Shown here piece by piece: positions 7,765 to 16,544 of a DNA stretch of 19,202 nucleotides (its first letter is position 1; each line of letters opens with the position of its first letter). Both the position numbers and the translations under genes were made by a program. The notes beneath the pieces were generated by a model. The model saw only the letters and a list, made by a program, of their open reading frames with translations. It ran no database searches and had not been told where the DNA came from. Origin of the DNA: CAZKUN01 sp964555935 (GTDB lineage Bacteria; Armatimonadota; Zipacnadia; Zipacnadales; VGFC01); assembly GCA_964555935.1 (NCBI GenBank), contig CAZKUN010000179.1:1-19202 (forward strand), read 5' to 3'.

Positions 7765-8814
7765 CTACTCGTCCCAGACAACCGCGACCTTGCCGCAGTG
7801 CCCCTGGTCCATGAGGTCATACGCCTCGTCTGCCTTCTCCAGCGGGAACCGATCCGTGCAGGTCTTCTCCGGGTGACAGTCCCACCGCTGCATGCGCTCC
7901 ACCAGGTCCTCCATGTTACCGAGGCTCGTCACCCACGAGCCATGGATCGTGATCTGGTCGTGGATGATGTCGGGGCTCGGCTCAAACTCCACCGTCCCGC
8001 CCTCGCCGACGAAAGCGCAGTCGCCCCACTGGCGCGTGCCGCGAATCGCGAGCTGCCGACCGTGCGTGTTGCCCGAGCAGTCGATCGACTTCTCGCAGCC
8101 CTTGCCCTCGGTCGCTTGGTTGATGGCCTCGAGCGCATCGGCGTCAGACTTCAGCACGAGATCGGCGACTCCGAGTTTCTTGCACAGCGCGATCCGCTCG
8201 TCGTCGATGTCAACCCCGATGGTATAAGTCGATCCACGCCCGCGAGCGATCATCAGTGAGGCCAGGCCCATCGGACCGAGGCCGACGACGAGCGTGCGGT
8301 CATCGCCCGACACGTTGATGCGCTTGATGGCCTCATAGCAGGTGCCGAATCCGCACGCAACACAGGCGCCGTCAACATAGCTCAACCCGTCAGGCAAGGC
8401 GACGAGGTCCATCTCATCCGCCAAACAGTAATCAGCCATCCCACCATCGCGCTGCCAGCCATACGCCGCGCGCTGAGTGCCGGTGCAACTGATCTGGTAT
8501 CCCAGGCGACAGTCATGGCAGACGCCGCAGCCGGAGATGTGGTACAGGATGACACGGTCGCCCTCTTTGAAGCGAACGCATCCGGGTCCGGCCTTCGTGA
8601 CCTGTCCGCACGGCTCGTGGCCGGCGATCACGCCCTGGTAGGCCTCCGGGCCCTTGCCCAAGTACTCGCGGTAGATCGCGCGGATGTCGCTGCCGCAAAT
8701 CGTCGAGGCCTTCATCTTCACGAGCACCTGGCCATGGCCGGGCTCGGGGATGTCGTGCTCGCGGAACTCCACCGTGCTGTTGCCGGGCAGGACGACTCCT
8801 GTCATCTTGGGCAT
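7765..8814 (-). CDS. Zinc-dependent medium-chain alcohol/polyol dehydrogenase
   Basis: This 349-residue cytoplasmic enzyme belongs to the zinc-containing medium-chain dehydrogenase/reductase family, which oxidises alcohols or polyols with NAD(P). Catalytic-zinc residues are visible as C40 (STICGSD) and H66-E67 (AGHEPCG). The structural-zinc loop is complete, with Cys at 96, 99, 102 and 110. The nucleotide-binding Rossmann motif GLGPMG is at 179-184, with an acidic residue (VDIDDER) after beta-2 that favours NAD over NADP. Length is normal for the family. The start is well supported: AAGGAGAG lies six bases before the ATG. It is the last gene of the minus-strand operon, 20 bases after the aldo/keto reductase, so it likely acts with it on sugars released by the upstream lyase. 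The substrate (sorbitol-, threonine- or galactitol-dehydrogenase-like) cannot be decided from sequence. Confidence 0.93.
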   Translation of the reverse strand: MPKMTGVVLPGNSTVEFREHDIPEPGHGQVLVKMKASTICGSDIRAIYREYLGKGPEAYQGVIAGHEPCGQVTKAGPGCVRFKEGDRVILYHISGCGVCHDCRLGYQISCTGTQRAAYGWQRDGGMADYCLADEMDLVALPDGLSYVDGACVACGFGTCYEAIKRINVSGDDRTLVVGLGPMGLASLMIARGRGSTYTIGVDIDDERIALCKKLGVADLVLKSDADALEAINQATEGKGCEKSIDCSGNTHGRQLAIRGTRQWGDCAFVGEGGTVEFEPSPDIIHDQITIHGSWVTSLGNMEDLVERMQRWDCHPEKTCTDRFPLEKADEAYDLMDQGHCGKVAVVWDE

Positions 8815-8834
8815 GGTCTGCTCTCCTTACCAAA

Positions 8835-9866
8835 TCACGTTGCGATCGTCCCGTCCTCGTCCCACAGGTCGCGCCAATCCTGGTCCGCCTTCCACAGGAA
8901 GACCTGGCCCTTGATCAGCCGGTTGCCCTTGTCGATCTCAGCGATATCAGACATCTCTTCGTCGGTCAGAGGATCGGCCACGGTCGCCTGAAGCGTCGAC
9001 ACGTACTGGGCCTGCTTGACGGAGAACGGGATCGGGATCTGGCCGCGCTGCTCGGCCCACTTCACGCAAACAACGGCCGGATGAACGCCCAGGCGCTCGG
9101 CAATGCGGACGATGACCGGGTCCTCGATGTCGACCGTGTCGTCGGGAGTCCGGTCGCGCTCAGGCCGGCTCGGCGAGCCAATCGGGCAGTAGCCGATGGG
9201 CAGGATCTGGTTGCCCACACAGTGCTGATACAGCTCCGGTTGCTGGAAGTGAGGGTGAAGCTCCATCTCGTTAGCCGCCGGAAGGATGCGAGCGTCGCGG
9301 AGAAGCAGATCGAGCTTCGGAATGGTCATGTTCGAGGTGCCGATATTCCGGACGAGCCCGCGGTCGACCAACGCCTCCATCTGCGACCACGTGGCCATGT
9401 AGGCATCCTGGATGTATGGCACGGCGCCCTCGCTCCGAGCCGAAACATCACACCCCGGCGGGTGGAAGTTCGGAAACGGCCAGTGCACGAGGAGCAAATC
9501 GAGATAGTCCAACCCAAGGTCGGCCAGCGACCGCTCGCACGAGCGAATCGTGTCGCCAGGGCCGTGCATGTCATTCCAGACCTTCGAGGTGATCCAGAGG
9601 TCTTCACGGGCGATGCCGCTCTCAACGACCCGCGCCAACGCATCTCCGACGTCCTTCTCATTGCCATACACGGACGCGCAATCGAAGTGCCGATACCCCA
9701 CTTCCGCGGCGCCGACAACCGCGTCGGCGATCTGCTCAGACGTGTAGTTGTCCGAGCCAAACGTGCCCAGTCCGATGGCGGGGATTTCCGCGCCCGATGC
9801 GAGGACGCGCGTCGGCACGCAGGCCGGGTCAACGCGTCCGCAGGCGTCCGTGTCTGGTCCAGTCAT
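8835..9866 (-). CDS. Aldo/keto reductase
   Basis: This 343-residue NADPH-type oxidoreductase has the aldo/keto reductase (beta/alpha)8 barrel. The catalytic tetrad is complete: D62 and Y67 in HFDCASVYGNEKDVG, K95 in WITSKVWN and H128 in LLVHWPF. The opening VLASGAEIPAIGLGTFG and the later NIGTSNM block are also typical. The cofactor region reads IPIPFSVKQAQYV, where many members have IPKS. ATG at 9866 was preferred because GGGAG lies upstream at a usable distance and the protein then begins close to the conserved core. An upstream in-frame ATG at 9938 would add 24 unconserved residues. It lies in the minus-strand polysaccharide operon, just before the alcohol dehydrogenase. A role in reducing an aldehyde or keto sugar from polysaccharide breakdown is inferred. 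Confidence 0.92.
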   Translation of the reverse strand: MTGPDTDACGRVDPACVPTRVLASGAEIPAIGLGTFGSDNYTSEQIADAVVGAAEVGYRHFDCASVYGNEKDVGDALARVVESGIAREDLWITSKVWNDMHGPGDTIRSCERSLADLGLDYLDLLLVHWPFPNFHPPGCDVSARSEGAVPYIQDAYMATWSQMEALVDRGLVRNIGTSNMTIPKLDLLLRDARILPAANEMELHPHFQQPELYQHCVGNQILPIGYCPIGSPSRPERDRTPDDTVDIEDPVIVRIAERLGVHPAVVCVKWAEQRGQIPIPFSVKQAQYVSTLQATVADPLTDEEMSDIAEIDKGNRLIKGQVFLWKADQDWRDLWDEDGTIAT

Positions 9867-9915
9867 GAATCGATGTCTCCCACTTGGCTGCGCGTGCCAG
9901 CTGCCACCAAGATTG

Positions 9916-9931
9916 CGCGCCAGATGGCGCG
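9916..9931 (-). other. Small intergenic hairpin before the aldo/keto reductase gene
   Basis: Six-base arms CGCGCC and GGCGCG flank a four-base AGAT loop in the 85-base gap between the hydrolase-like gene and the aldo/keto reductase gene. No U-run follows, so it is not a standard intrinsic terminator. It could stabilise or process the operon transcript. Confidence 0.3.
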
Positions 9932-9951
9932 AAGTCAAGAGCTTTCTGAAT

Positions 9952-12258
9952 TCACCGCCCGGCCGCCGGTTTAGAGCTCACCTGAACGGAGCAGCGCAGA
10001 CCAAAGGCCTTCAAGCCGGGGCGCGAGACTCCCCTCGCGGGTGCGTCGATCGGGATGCTCGTGACCTCTCGCAACTCCCGCCGCAGGTCGCAGACTTTAA
10101 GGACAGTCCGGCGTTTCTTTGGCTCTATGTAGCACAGCTCATCGGTCCGATCGAGATCGATGTCCAGCATCACGGGCGCCACCATAGGTGGCGCATCAAC
10201 GTAAACGACGTCTCCACCCTCGACGAAGCCAAGCCGTGACGGGTCGCTAAGAATCGCCACCAAACAGTCAACTGGCCGCGAGTGATCCAGGTACAGAACC
10301 GACTCCCGCCGCTGCCCCAGCACGCCAACGACCGTCCGCGAATCGAGCAACTCATCCGGCAGCACTCCCGCCACCACTCGAGCGTTCCCATCATCGCTCA
10401 ACGGCTCGAGGCGAAACTCAACCGGAGTCGGCTCATACATCGGGATCCGGTAGACGCGGGGAACGAGCCGGGCGCCGTCGGGCGAGCGACGCAGGACGAG
10501 GATCTCATCCGGATCGCCTGCCCCCACCACCTCGGGAATGAGGTTCAGGCAGACCATCGCGAAGAAGGTCCCATCCGCGGTGTCGGCGACCACCTCCGCG
10601 CTCTCATGCAGCAAGCCGCTCTTGGCGTTGAAGAGTTGCAGAACGCGCGCCCCGGAGACTTCGCGCCTGACGACTGCGATATCATCCACGCCGTCGCCCT
10701 GGAACTCGCCTCGGACGATCGCGACAATGTCCCCACCCACGACCGCGTCCGTGAATCGATCCGCATCATCGCGCGCCAATGCGCGTCTGTCGACACGGGT
10801 GTCGTAGTAGAGCCCCGGCCCCGACGCAGACAGCAGCGCGAGGGTGGCCTGGGCGTAGTTGAGCGGCGGATCGGACACGTCGTTCTCGTGGAAGCGACGC
10901 TGGTCGCGGTCGAAGAACGCCTCCAAGCGGTCCGGCGGAGCGTTCGGGGCGTCCGGCTCCAGCAACCATCTCTTCAGGCGCTTCAGGTCCAGCTTTTCGG
11001 TGTAGTCCGCAGTGCCTTCGTGGGCGGCGGCGGAGCTGGGCCAGAGCGGCGTCTCCATGTTGAAGAGATACGACGACGGCTCGAACTGCAGCACGTCGGC
11101 GCCTTCGCGAAGGCCTTTCATGACATACGCGCCGATCACTTCGGCGGGGCAGGTCAACTCCCCAAGCGGGTAGTACTGCCCGTTGACCGTGTTGGTCAGT
11201 TCATGCCAGAACCACGACTGAATCGACATCCCCCACCTGGACTCGGGCCACGCCTTCATCGGGAACTCGGCGTAAGGCTGATCGAACAGAATCCACCCGG
11301 GAATCGGACGCGCGGGTTCTCCCTCGGAGGGTCCGACCTTCACGTCCAGATACTCAAGGTTCGTCGTGAAGTGGTAGCTGTTGTTGCCCCAACTGAAGCA
11401 CGCGTTCTTGCCCAGCCGATCTCGCGCCATGGCTTGCAGCGAGGCGAAGGGCTCTCGCTCGATGTAGGGACGGTTCGCTTCATCGTAGACGTAATGCGGG
11501 GCGAAAACACCACGCTCCGGCTCGATGCAGAGCCAGTGCGGATCGCTCCATAGGAGAAGCAGATCGCGCTCGCCGCACAGGTCGATGACTCCTCGGACCA
11601 GCTCGGGGTCGTGCTCGAACCCGCGTTGACCGGTCGCGCGCCAGACGAGATCAGAACCGTAAGTCTCGTGGAATCGCAGGCCCGCCAGCGTCTCCGGCCA
11701 GCGGCTTGCCAGCGCCGCGACCGCGTCCAGGTCCATCGACAGCCCGTTGCGTTTGTCCTCGCCGCGCGCGAAGAGAGACGGCATCGGTTGATTGGCGAGG
11801 TGCCCGTCCTGGTTCGTGCTGATTCCTGACGAGTAGATCTCAAGCATCACCCGAACGTGCCCCCCGTCGCGGCGGGTGTCGAAGAACTCGAGCAGCTCCG
11901 CCAAGCGCGGGTGAATGGTGTCGATGGGGGTCGAGTCCGGCCGGTCGTAGGCGCTGCGATCGTACAGGTGCGTAGGGTAGACGAGCACGGCGACATCATA
12001 GACGGGAGTCAACTCCGACAGGCTCGCGTAGGTGTTGCCAAGACGCTCCCGCAGGCCTTCGGCGTCGTCGCGACAGACGTCGGTGAGACTGCCGGGCATC
12101 CCCTCGTCTATTTCAAAGACGAGCAGCGTGCGTTTCTCAGCGGCGACCGCTCCGGAGGCCACCAGCAGAGAGGCCGCGATAGCCACGGCAATGGACGCGT
12201 TCATGCTCGCAGAGTTGGTTGCGCCCGCAACGCGGCCCTGCCTGCACGCGTCAGCCAT
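9952..12258 (-). CDS. Secreted glycoside-hydrolase-like protein with FG-GAP-like C-terminal region
   Basis: This 768-residue protein has an N-terminal export signal (hydrophobic IAVAIAASLLVASGAVAA, likely cut before EKR). The body (about 45-480) looks like a TIM-barrel carbohydrate enzyme, with TLAGLRFHETYGSDLVW (E198), LLLLWSDPHW, a WGMSIQSWFWHE stretch and ADVLQFEPSSYLF (E393). The pattern faintly recalls GH98-type enzymes, but I cannot confirm a family. Acidic FG-GAP/integrin-like repeats follow, as in FQGDGVDDIAVV near 525 and LDIDLDRTDELCYI near 700, and these usually bind calcium. ATG at 12258 shares one base with the lyase stop (TGATG), which implies translational coupling. The alternative ATG at 12204 would start right at the signal peptide. 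The position behind a polysaccharide lyase supports a role in extracellular glycan degradation. Confidence 0.7.
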   Translation of the reverse strand: MADACRQGRVAGATNSASMNASIAVAIAASLLVASGAVAAEKRTLLVFEIDEGMPGSLTDVCRDDAEGLRERLGNTYASLSELTPVYDVAVLVYPTHLYDRSAYDRPDSTPIDTIHPRLAELLEFFDTRRDGGHVRVMLEIYSSGISTNQDGHLANQPMPSLFARGEDKRNGLSMDLDAVAALASRWPETLAGLRFHETYGSDLVWRATGQRGFEHDPELVRGVIDLCGERDLLLLWSDPHWLCIEPERGVFAPHYVYDEANRPYIEREPFASLQAMARDRLGKNACFSWGNNSYHFTTNLEYLDVKVGPSEGEPARPIPGWILFDQPYAEFPMKAWPESRWGMSIQSWFWHELTNTVNGQYYPLGELTCPAEVIGAYVMKGLREGADVLQFEPSSYLFNMETPLWPSSAAAHEGTADYTEKLDLKRLKRWLLEPDAPNAPPDRLEAFFDRDQRRFHENDVSDPPLNYAQATLALLSASGPGLYYDTRVDRRALARDDADRFTDAVVGGDIVAIVRGEFQGDGVDDIAVVRREVSGARVLQLFNAKSGLLHESAEVVADTADGTFFAMVCLNLIPEVVGAGDPDEILVLRRSPDGARLVPRVYRIPMYEPTPVEFRLEPLSDDGNARVVAGVLPDELLDSRTVVGVLGQRRESVLYLDHSRPVDCLVAILSDPSRLGFVEGGDVVYVDAPPMVAPVMLDIDLDRTDELCYIEPKKRRTVLKVCDLRRELREVTSIPIDAPARGVSRPGLKAFGLRCSVQVSSKPAAGR

Positions 12259-14768
12259 CAGTCCACTCGCGAGGCGTTGATCCTGAACTTGGCCTGCCCG
12301 GCGATGCCCCAGCACGGGAAGTACGTCTGTTTCACGAGGCCGCGCGAGATCGCCATACCGGGCTCGTCGCGGGAGTGGACAATCGTCTCGCCATCCCGAC
12401 GCTCGACGTGGTCGATGGTAAAGGCCTGGACCAGCACGCCGCCCAGATCGACGATCAGCGTGAAGCCGTCGAGGGAGCCATCCGCCGGCAGCGGTGTATC
12501 CGTCACGAAGGCATCGATTGCGTCGCCGACTTCCATTCGCAACGTCCGCTGGATCACGCCTTCCAGGGCGTGGCCTCCACCAACTTCGTAGTCCCACTGC
12601 CCCTCCGCCGAGTGGGAGAAGCCCTCGTCGGTCGAGACGATGGTGTCGACGCGGTCCGGCAGGACGACCCGCAGGGCAACGCGGTCCATCGTCAGCTCGA
12701 CGAGTTCGACATCGCGCACGAGCGGCTCATTGGTGAACGGATGGTGCGCCGCGACGAAGATGCTCTCCCCGTCCGACTGACGAGCAGCGACGAACGGCGC
12801 ATTGCCGATCCGTCGCATGGCGGGCGCCTCACCCCGGATGATCCTGGTGCCCGGCTGAGGGAGAAAGAAGCTCTTCAGACTCGCCTCGCCGCTGTCGAGG
12901 CTCGAGGTGACCGTCCAACCGCCATCGGTTGGGCCCGCGCGCAAGTCGTCGATGTACTTGTGCAGAGACCCGGGAATCGTCTCGTCGAGCAGGACGGACA
13001 GTTCCGCTGAGTGCGGCTCATCGAGGCACCCGTGTAGCATGTAGTCGTGCGTGCTCCCGCCGCGCGTGCGGAAGATGTCGATGACGTACGTATCGGATTC
13101 GCTGATCCTAACCAACGCCACCGTGCGGCGGTACATGCCTCCGACCTTGGTCTCATCGTAGGCGCGCTCGCCGTCGGCCTCGACCACCTGCACCGGGTCG
13201 AAATCCGTGTTGTAGATCCGCAGCCGGCCGTCGACCAAGTGGTTGCCGTGGCCGCGCCAGCGGTACTTTCCGTCCGGTACACCGGCAATCGCGTCCGCGG
13301 GCTGCTCGTCGCGGCGCGTTGTGACGCTCTGGTTCTTCTCATCGACGACGACCGTCACGTGCCCGGCCGTCATCGTATGCCATTCGCGAGTCGACTCGGA
13401 GCCATCCATCGGGCGGTAGCGCGTCTCGCTGATGAGTTCCTTGCCCTTCGCGAAGAGCATCATGTTCAGCGTGTCGTAGTGCGAGTGACCATGGATCCCG
13501 CCGAAGTGCAGCGTCGCCTGCACCATGTTGTCGCCAGTGCCGATGCCCAGGATCGCGTGCCCGACGCCGCCCCAGAGGCGCGACTTCGCTTCGGTGATCG
13601 CGAGCTTCTCCCAGTTGACCTGCGGATAGCTCGTATCGTGGATGGCCTGGTAGTTGCCGTTCGGTTGATGGATCTCATCCAGAACCGCCGTGGCGCGTTG
13701 GATGGGACGAGCCAGCTCCGCGGCCAGGTCCAGGTCGTCGTACCTCGCGCCGTCCTCGCCGAGGTAACCCGGCGGATCGGAGTAACCTTGCAGGTAGTTT
13801 CGGAGCACCTCCCGCAGCCCGCCATGCATCTGCTGGTGATACGAGACCGTGCCCTCGTGCCACCAGCCGTCGGCGTAGAACATGGTGTGGTACAAGTCGC
13901 GCACCCAGCGGACGCAGTGATGGATGACATCAGGGCGCCCCACAACGCCGGCCACGTCGATCAGCCCGCGCATGCTGGCCATGTCCATGTTGCCCATCTC
14001 GCGGCCATAGCCCAGTTGGAAGTCAATCGACCAGTTCAACTCGCGCTCGACCGCCTCCAGCGTGCCCATCCGCTGGAGTTCGCCCGACTCATGGATTAGG
14101 TCATATGCGTAGGCCAGCGCCACGCCGTTACTGACTGCCGTGTATATCCACCCGCCCCACACGCCGGTGACGCGATCGGTCGTGTGGTAGTCTGGCCAGT
14201 CGCGAGGGAGGAGCTTGCGATCCTCCAGCGGCCCAAAATGCGGGCTCTGAATCGGCCAGTTCGGCATCACCTCAGCGAGGCGAGCCAAGAGAATCGCCGA
14301 CCGGCGCGCGTGCGCCTGGTCGCCGGTCAGGGCGTACAGCAGCGCGAGGTGATACGCCGCGTCACGCGCGATCTTGCTGGGCGCGGTGAAGCCGTGGTCT
14401 GCATCGACTGCGGCGCGAAGCTCGTCGTCGCTCGCGTCGATCAGATCGCCGAGCATCGCCTGACACGCGCGGGTCGCGGCCACGCGATACCGGTCCTCGC
14501 CCGTCTCCTGCCATCGCCCCATCGCCGCGTAGACGCGATCCTCATGGCGCCTCGCCACTGCCGCGTCCAGGCCGCTGATCTCATCGAGATACATCTGGCG
14601 CAATTGCGCCTCGTCGCGCTTCTCAATCTCGCCGACACGCGAATCGAAGCTCGACGCGTCACGCGTAAAGCGCACGACGGGATGCTCGACTATAGCGGGT
14701 TGCCCGACTGCCGCAACGGCCATGCACGCGCCCGCTAGGGGAACGGTCGCGGCTACTCGCAAGTTCAT
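12258..14768 (-). CDS. Secreted heparinase II/III-like polysaccharide lyase
   Basis: This 836-residue exported enzyme is expected to cleave a uronic-acid-containing polysaccharide by beta-elimination. Residues 1-24 form a signal peptide (MNLRVAATVPLAGACMAVAA). A helical toroid domain follows (about 45-400), with MGNMDMASMRGLID near 260 and GWWHEGTVSYHQQMHGGL (Tyr310, a candidate catalytic residue). A beta-sandwich domain comes next with the family block GGIHGHSHYDTLNMMLFAKG (423-442), then AGHVTVVVDEKNQ and YVIDIFRTRGGSTHDYMLHG. ATG at 14768 is supported by AGGAG seven bases upstream and by the signal peptide. In-frame ATGs further upstream lack these features. The neighbouring sugar importer and oxidoreductases form a degradation operon with it. 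Substrate (heparin-, alginate- or pectin-like) is not decidable from sequence. Confidence 0.9.
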   Translation of the reverse strand: MNLRVAATVPLAGACMAVAAVGQPAIVEHPVVRFTRDASSFDSRVGEIEKRDEAQLRQMYLDEISGLDAAVARRHEDRVYAAMGRWQETGEDRYRVAATRACQAMLGDLIDASDDELRAAVDADHGFTAPSKIARDAAYHLALLYALTGDQAHARRSAILLARLAEVMPNWPIQSPHFGPLEDRKLLPRDWPDYHTTDRVTGVWGGWIYTAVSNGVALAYAYDLIHESGELQRMGTLEAVERELNWSIDFQLGYGREMGNMDMASMRGLIDVAGVVGRPDVIHHCVRWVRDLYHTMFYADGWWHEGTVSYHQQMHGGLREVLRNYLQGYSDPPGYLGEDGARYDDLDLAAELARPIQRATAVLDEIHQPNGNYQAIHDTSYPQVNWEKLAITEAKSRLWGGVGHAILGIGTGDNMVQATLHFGGIHGHSHYDTLNMMLFAKGKELISETRYRPMDGSESTREWHTMTAGHVTVVVDEKNQSVTTRRDEQPADAIAGVPDGKYRWRGHGNHLVDGRLRIYNTDFDPVQVVEADGERAYDETKVGGMYRRTVALVRISESDTYVIDIFRTRGGSTHDYMLHGCLDEPHSAELSVLLDETIPGSLHKYIDDLRAGPTDGGWTVTSSLDSGEASLKSFFLPQPGTRIIRGEAPAMRRIGNAPFVAARQSDGESIFVAAHHPFTNEPLVRDVELVELTMDRVALRVVLPDRVDTIVSTDEGFSHSAEGQWDYEVGGGHALEGVIQRTLRMEVGDAIDAFVTDTPLPADGSLDGFTLIVDLGGVLVQAFTIDHVERRDGETIVHSRDEPGMAISRGLVKQTYFPCWGIAGQAKFRINASRVD

Positions 14769-14789
14769 GGGTTGGCTCCTGTAGAGGGG

Positions 14790-14831
14790 GCGGGCCATGC
14801 CACCGGATCCGCGCGTCGACGCGAGGCCCGC
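14790..14831 (-). promoter_or_regulatory. Hairpin in the leader just upstream of the lyase ribosome-binding site
   Basis: Seven-base arms GCGGGCC (14790-14796) and GGCCCGC (14825-14831) enclose a loop that contains the perfect palindrome CGCGTCGACGCG (14812-14823). The structure ends a few bases before the AGGAG ribosome site of the lyase gene, within the 126-base gap after the permease gene. It has no U-tract. It may act as an mRNA processing, stability or translation-control element separating the transporter from the enzyme genes. Confidence 0.35.
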
Positions 14832-14894
14832 TGATACTGCTAACATCCGACCGAGCGACCGCGTTCTGAGGAATGCCAGCTCAGTTGGACGGAG

Positions 14895-16523
14895 CTAGCC
14901 CTTCAATCCGGTGAGGGTGATGCCCTGAATGAAGTACTTCTGGGCGAAGAAGAACAGCAGTATCGCGGGGAGGGTCATGATCAGCGAGCCGGCCATCAGC
15001 ATCCCCCACTCGGCCGCGTGCTCCTGTTGGAACTGGAACAGGCCGAGGCTTAGCGGCGTGAGGCGCAGGTCGCTGATGTAGATCAGCGGACCCATGAAGT
15101 CGTTCCACGAACCGAGGAACTGGAAGATCGCGACCGCCGCGAGGGCAGGTCTGATCAGCGGCAGCATGATCCGCCAGTACAGGCCCCAGTAGGAGCACCC
15201 GTCGATCTTGGCGGCCTCCTCCAGCTCGCGAGGGATCGTCATCAGGAACTGCCGCAACAGGAAGATGAAGAACGCGCTGCCGAAGAATGACGGCATCCAC
15301 AGCGGCGTCAACGTGTTATACCACCCGAGCTTCCGCACGATGAGGAAGACCGGTACCATCGTGACCTGAGGCGGGAGCATCATCGTGCTGAGCAGCAGCA
15401 CGAAACAGATATCACGGCCCGGCCAGCGCAGCCGAGCGAAGGCGAACGCGACCACGCTGCAGGCGAAGATCTGGCCGAGGATATTCAGCACGACCAGCAG
15501 GACGCTGTTCTTCGCGAAGGTCCAGAACGGAACGTACCGGACCGCCTCGCGGTAGTTGCGGATGAACTTTTCAAATGTGGCCTTCCAAGGGCTGGTCGGG
15601 TGGATGTCGACGACGAGTTTCCACTCGCCGGCGGACGCCTCGCTCGTCTTCACCAGCGGGATCTCAAGCGAGCGCCGGTCACGTACCGGAGCGAAGCTCC
15701 AGGTCACATCCTGCCATTCGCCGTTGCTCATCACGAACGGCCGGGCGGATTCGTAGACACCTTCGGGGGTCGCCACGGACACACCCACCGTCCGCCACGA
15801 CTCATCGTCGTGCAAGCCCAAGGCGATGCGCTCAACGTCTGAATCGATGTCTGCCCGGGCGAGCAGCTGAAGCCGCTCATCGGGTTCCTCGTAGGTCAGC
15901 AGCCTACCCGTCTCGCCGTCGACTTCCATCCCATCGGCCGCCAACTCGCCGCTGCCCAATTCCCACTTGGTGTCGGGCCGGCCGGTCAACAGATCCTCAT
16001 TGCCCGCTGTCAGCAGTCGCAGGTCGCCAACCAGGCAGCGCTTGCTGATGCGGTTCCAGACCGTCTGAAGGGCCTCGGCCGTCGCCGCGTCGGGCGCGGC
16101 GTTGAAGAGCGCATCCTTCGACGTGACATCGGCCGGGAGGGTATCGCGCACGTGCACCCACAGGCCGCGGGCGACTTGCTCCTGTGCTTCCGGCGGAAGG
16201 TCGATGCCCAACTCCGGCGCGAGTTCCTGCGCCCGCTCCCACAGCCGGTCCCGAAGCATCTGCTCGCTAGCCCACCACCCGCGCTTGTCTCGCCCCGTCG
16301 GCGGCCGCATCTCGTCGTAGGCGCGCTGATCCAGGTAAGGCGATGTCGACGAGTAGTGCGGGATCTTGGGGATCCAGTTCATCCGCTCGGAGAAGACTTC
16401 CTCATCGCCCTTAAACGTGGTGGTGACCAGCCACACGAACGGGAACGCAAACAGCACGCCGCCCGCCAGCAGCGCGGCGTGCATCGCGACCTTGTAGATG
16501 ACGTCTCGCGTTCGTTTGGTCAT
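14895..16523 (-). CDS. MalG-type sugar ABC permease with large extracytoplasmic insertion
   Basis: This 542-residue protein is a CUT1-type sugar importer permease, but MalG-like partners are normally about 280 residues. TM1 lies at 12-34 (MHAALLAGGVLFAFPFVWLV) and is followed by the usual TTTFKGDEEVF. The expected short loop is then expanded to about 255 residues (57-312) before the family sequence resumes at FEKFIRNYREAV and FAKNSVLLVV. The remaining helices follow, with the ATPase-contacting EAA loop at EEAAKIDGCSYWGLYWRIMLPL (435-456). The first part of the insertion is helical and charged; the second (about 183-308) looks like a beta-sandwich with alternating hydrophobic strands. TM1 topology places the insertion outside the cytoplasm. 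ATG at 16523 fits the normal N-terminus, with GGAA upstream. It pairs with the MalF-type half of the upstream fusion gene. The permease assignment is secure, but the role of the insertion is unknown. Confidence 0.93.
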   Translation of the reverse strand: MTKRTRDVIYKVAMHAALLAGGVLFAFPFVWLVTTTFKGDEEVFSERMNWIPKIPHYSSTSPYLDQRAYDEMRPPTGRDKRGWWASEQMLRDRLWERAQELAPELGIDLPPEAQEQVARGLWVHVRDTLPADVTSKDALFNAAPDAATAEALQTVWNRISKRCLVGDLRLLTAGNEDLLTGRPDTKWELGSGELAADGMEVDGETGRLLTYEEPDERLQLLARADIDSDVERIALGLHDDESWRTVGVSVATPEGVYESARPFVMSNGEWQDVTWSFAPVRDRRSLEIPLVKTSEASAGEWKLVVDIHPTSPWKATFEKFIRNYREAVRYVPFWTFAKNSVLLVVLNILGQIFACSVVAFAFARLRWPGRDICFVLLLSTMMLPPQVTMVPVFLIVRKLGWYNTLTPLWMPSFFGSAFFIFLLRQFLMTIPRELEEAAKIDGCSYWGLYWRIMLPLIRPALAAVAIFQFLGSWNDFMGPLIYISDLRLTPLSLGLFQFQQEHAAEWGMLMAGSLIMTLPAILLFFFAQKYFIQGITLTGLKG

Positions 16524-16544
16524 GCGTTGTTCCGGCGAACATCG

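Noticed and set aside
10282..11553. 423-codon plus-strand frame opposite the hydrolase-like gene
   Set aside because: It has an Arg/His/Val-rich antisense composition without motifs. The minus-strand gene has an export signal, operon position and coherent domain structure.
12204..12597. Long N-terminal extension of the hydrolase-like frame up to 12597
   Set aside because: It would lie inside the C-terminal coding part of the lyase and is Arg-rich shadow sequence. The start at the TGATG overlap or at ATG 12204 precedes a proper signal peptide.
13047..14099. 350-codon plus-strand frame opposite the heparinase-like gene
   Set aside because: This is a shadow of a gene whose family blocks are unmistakable on the minus strand.
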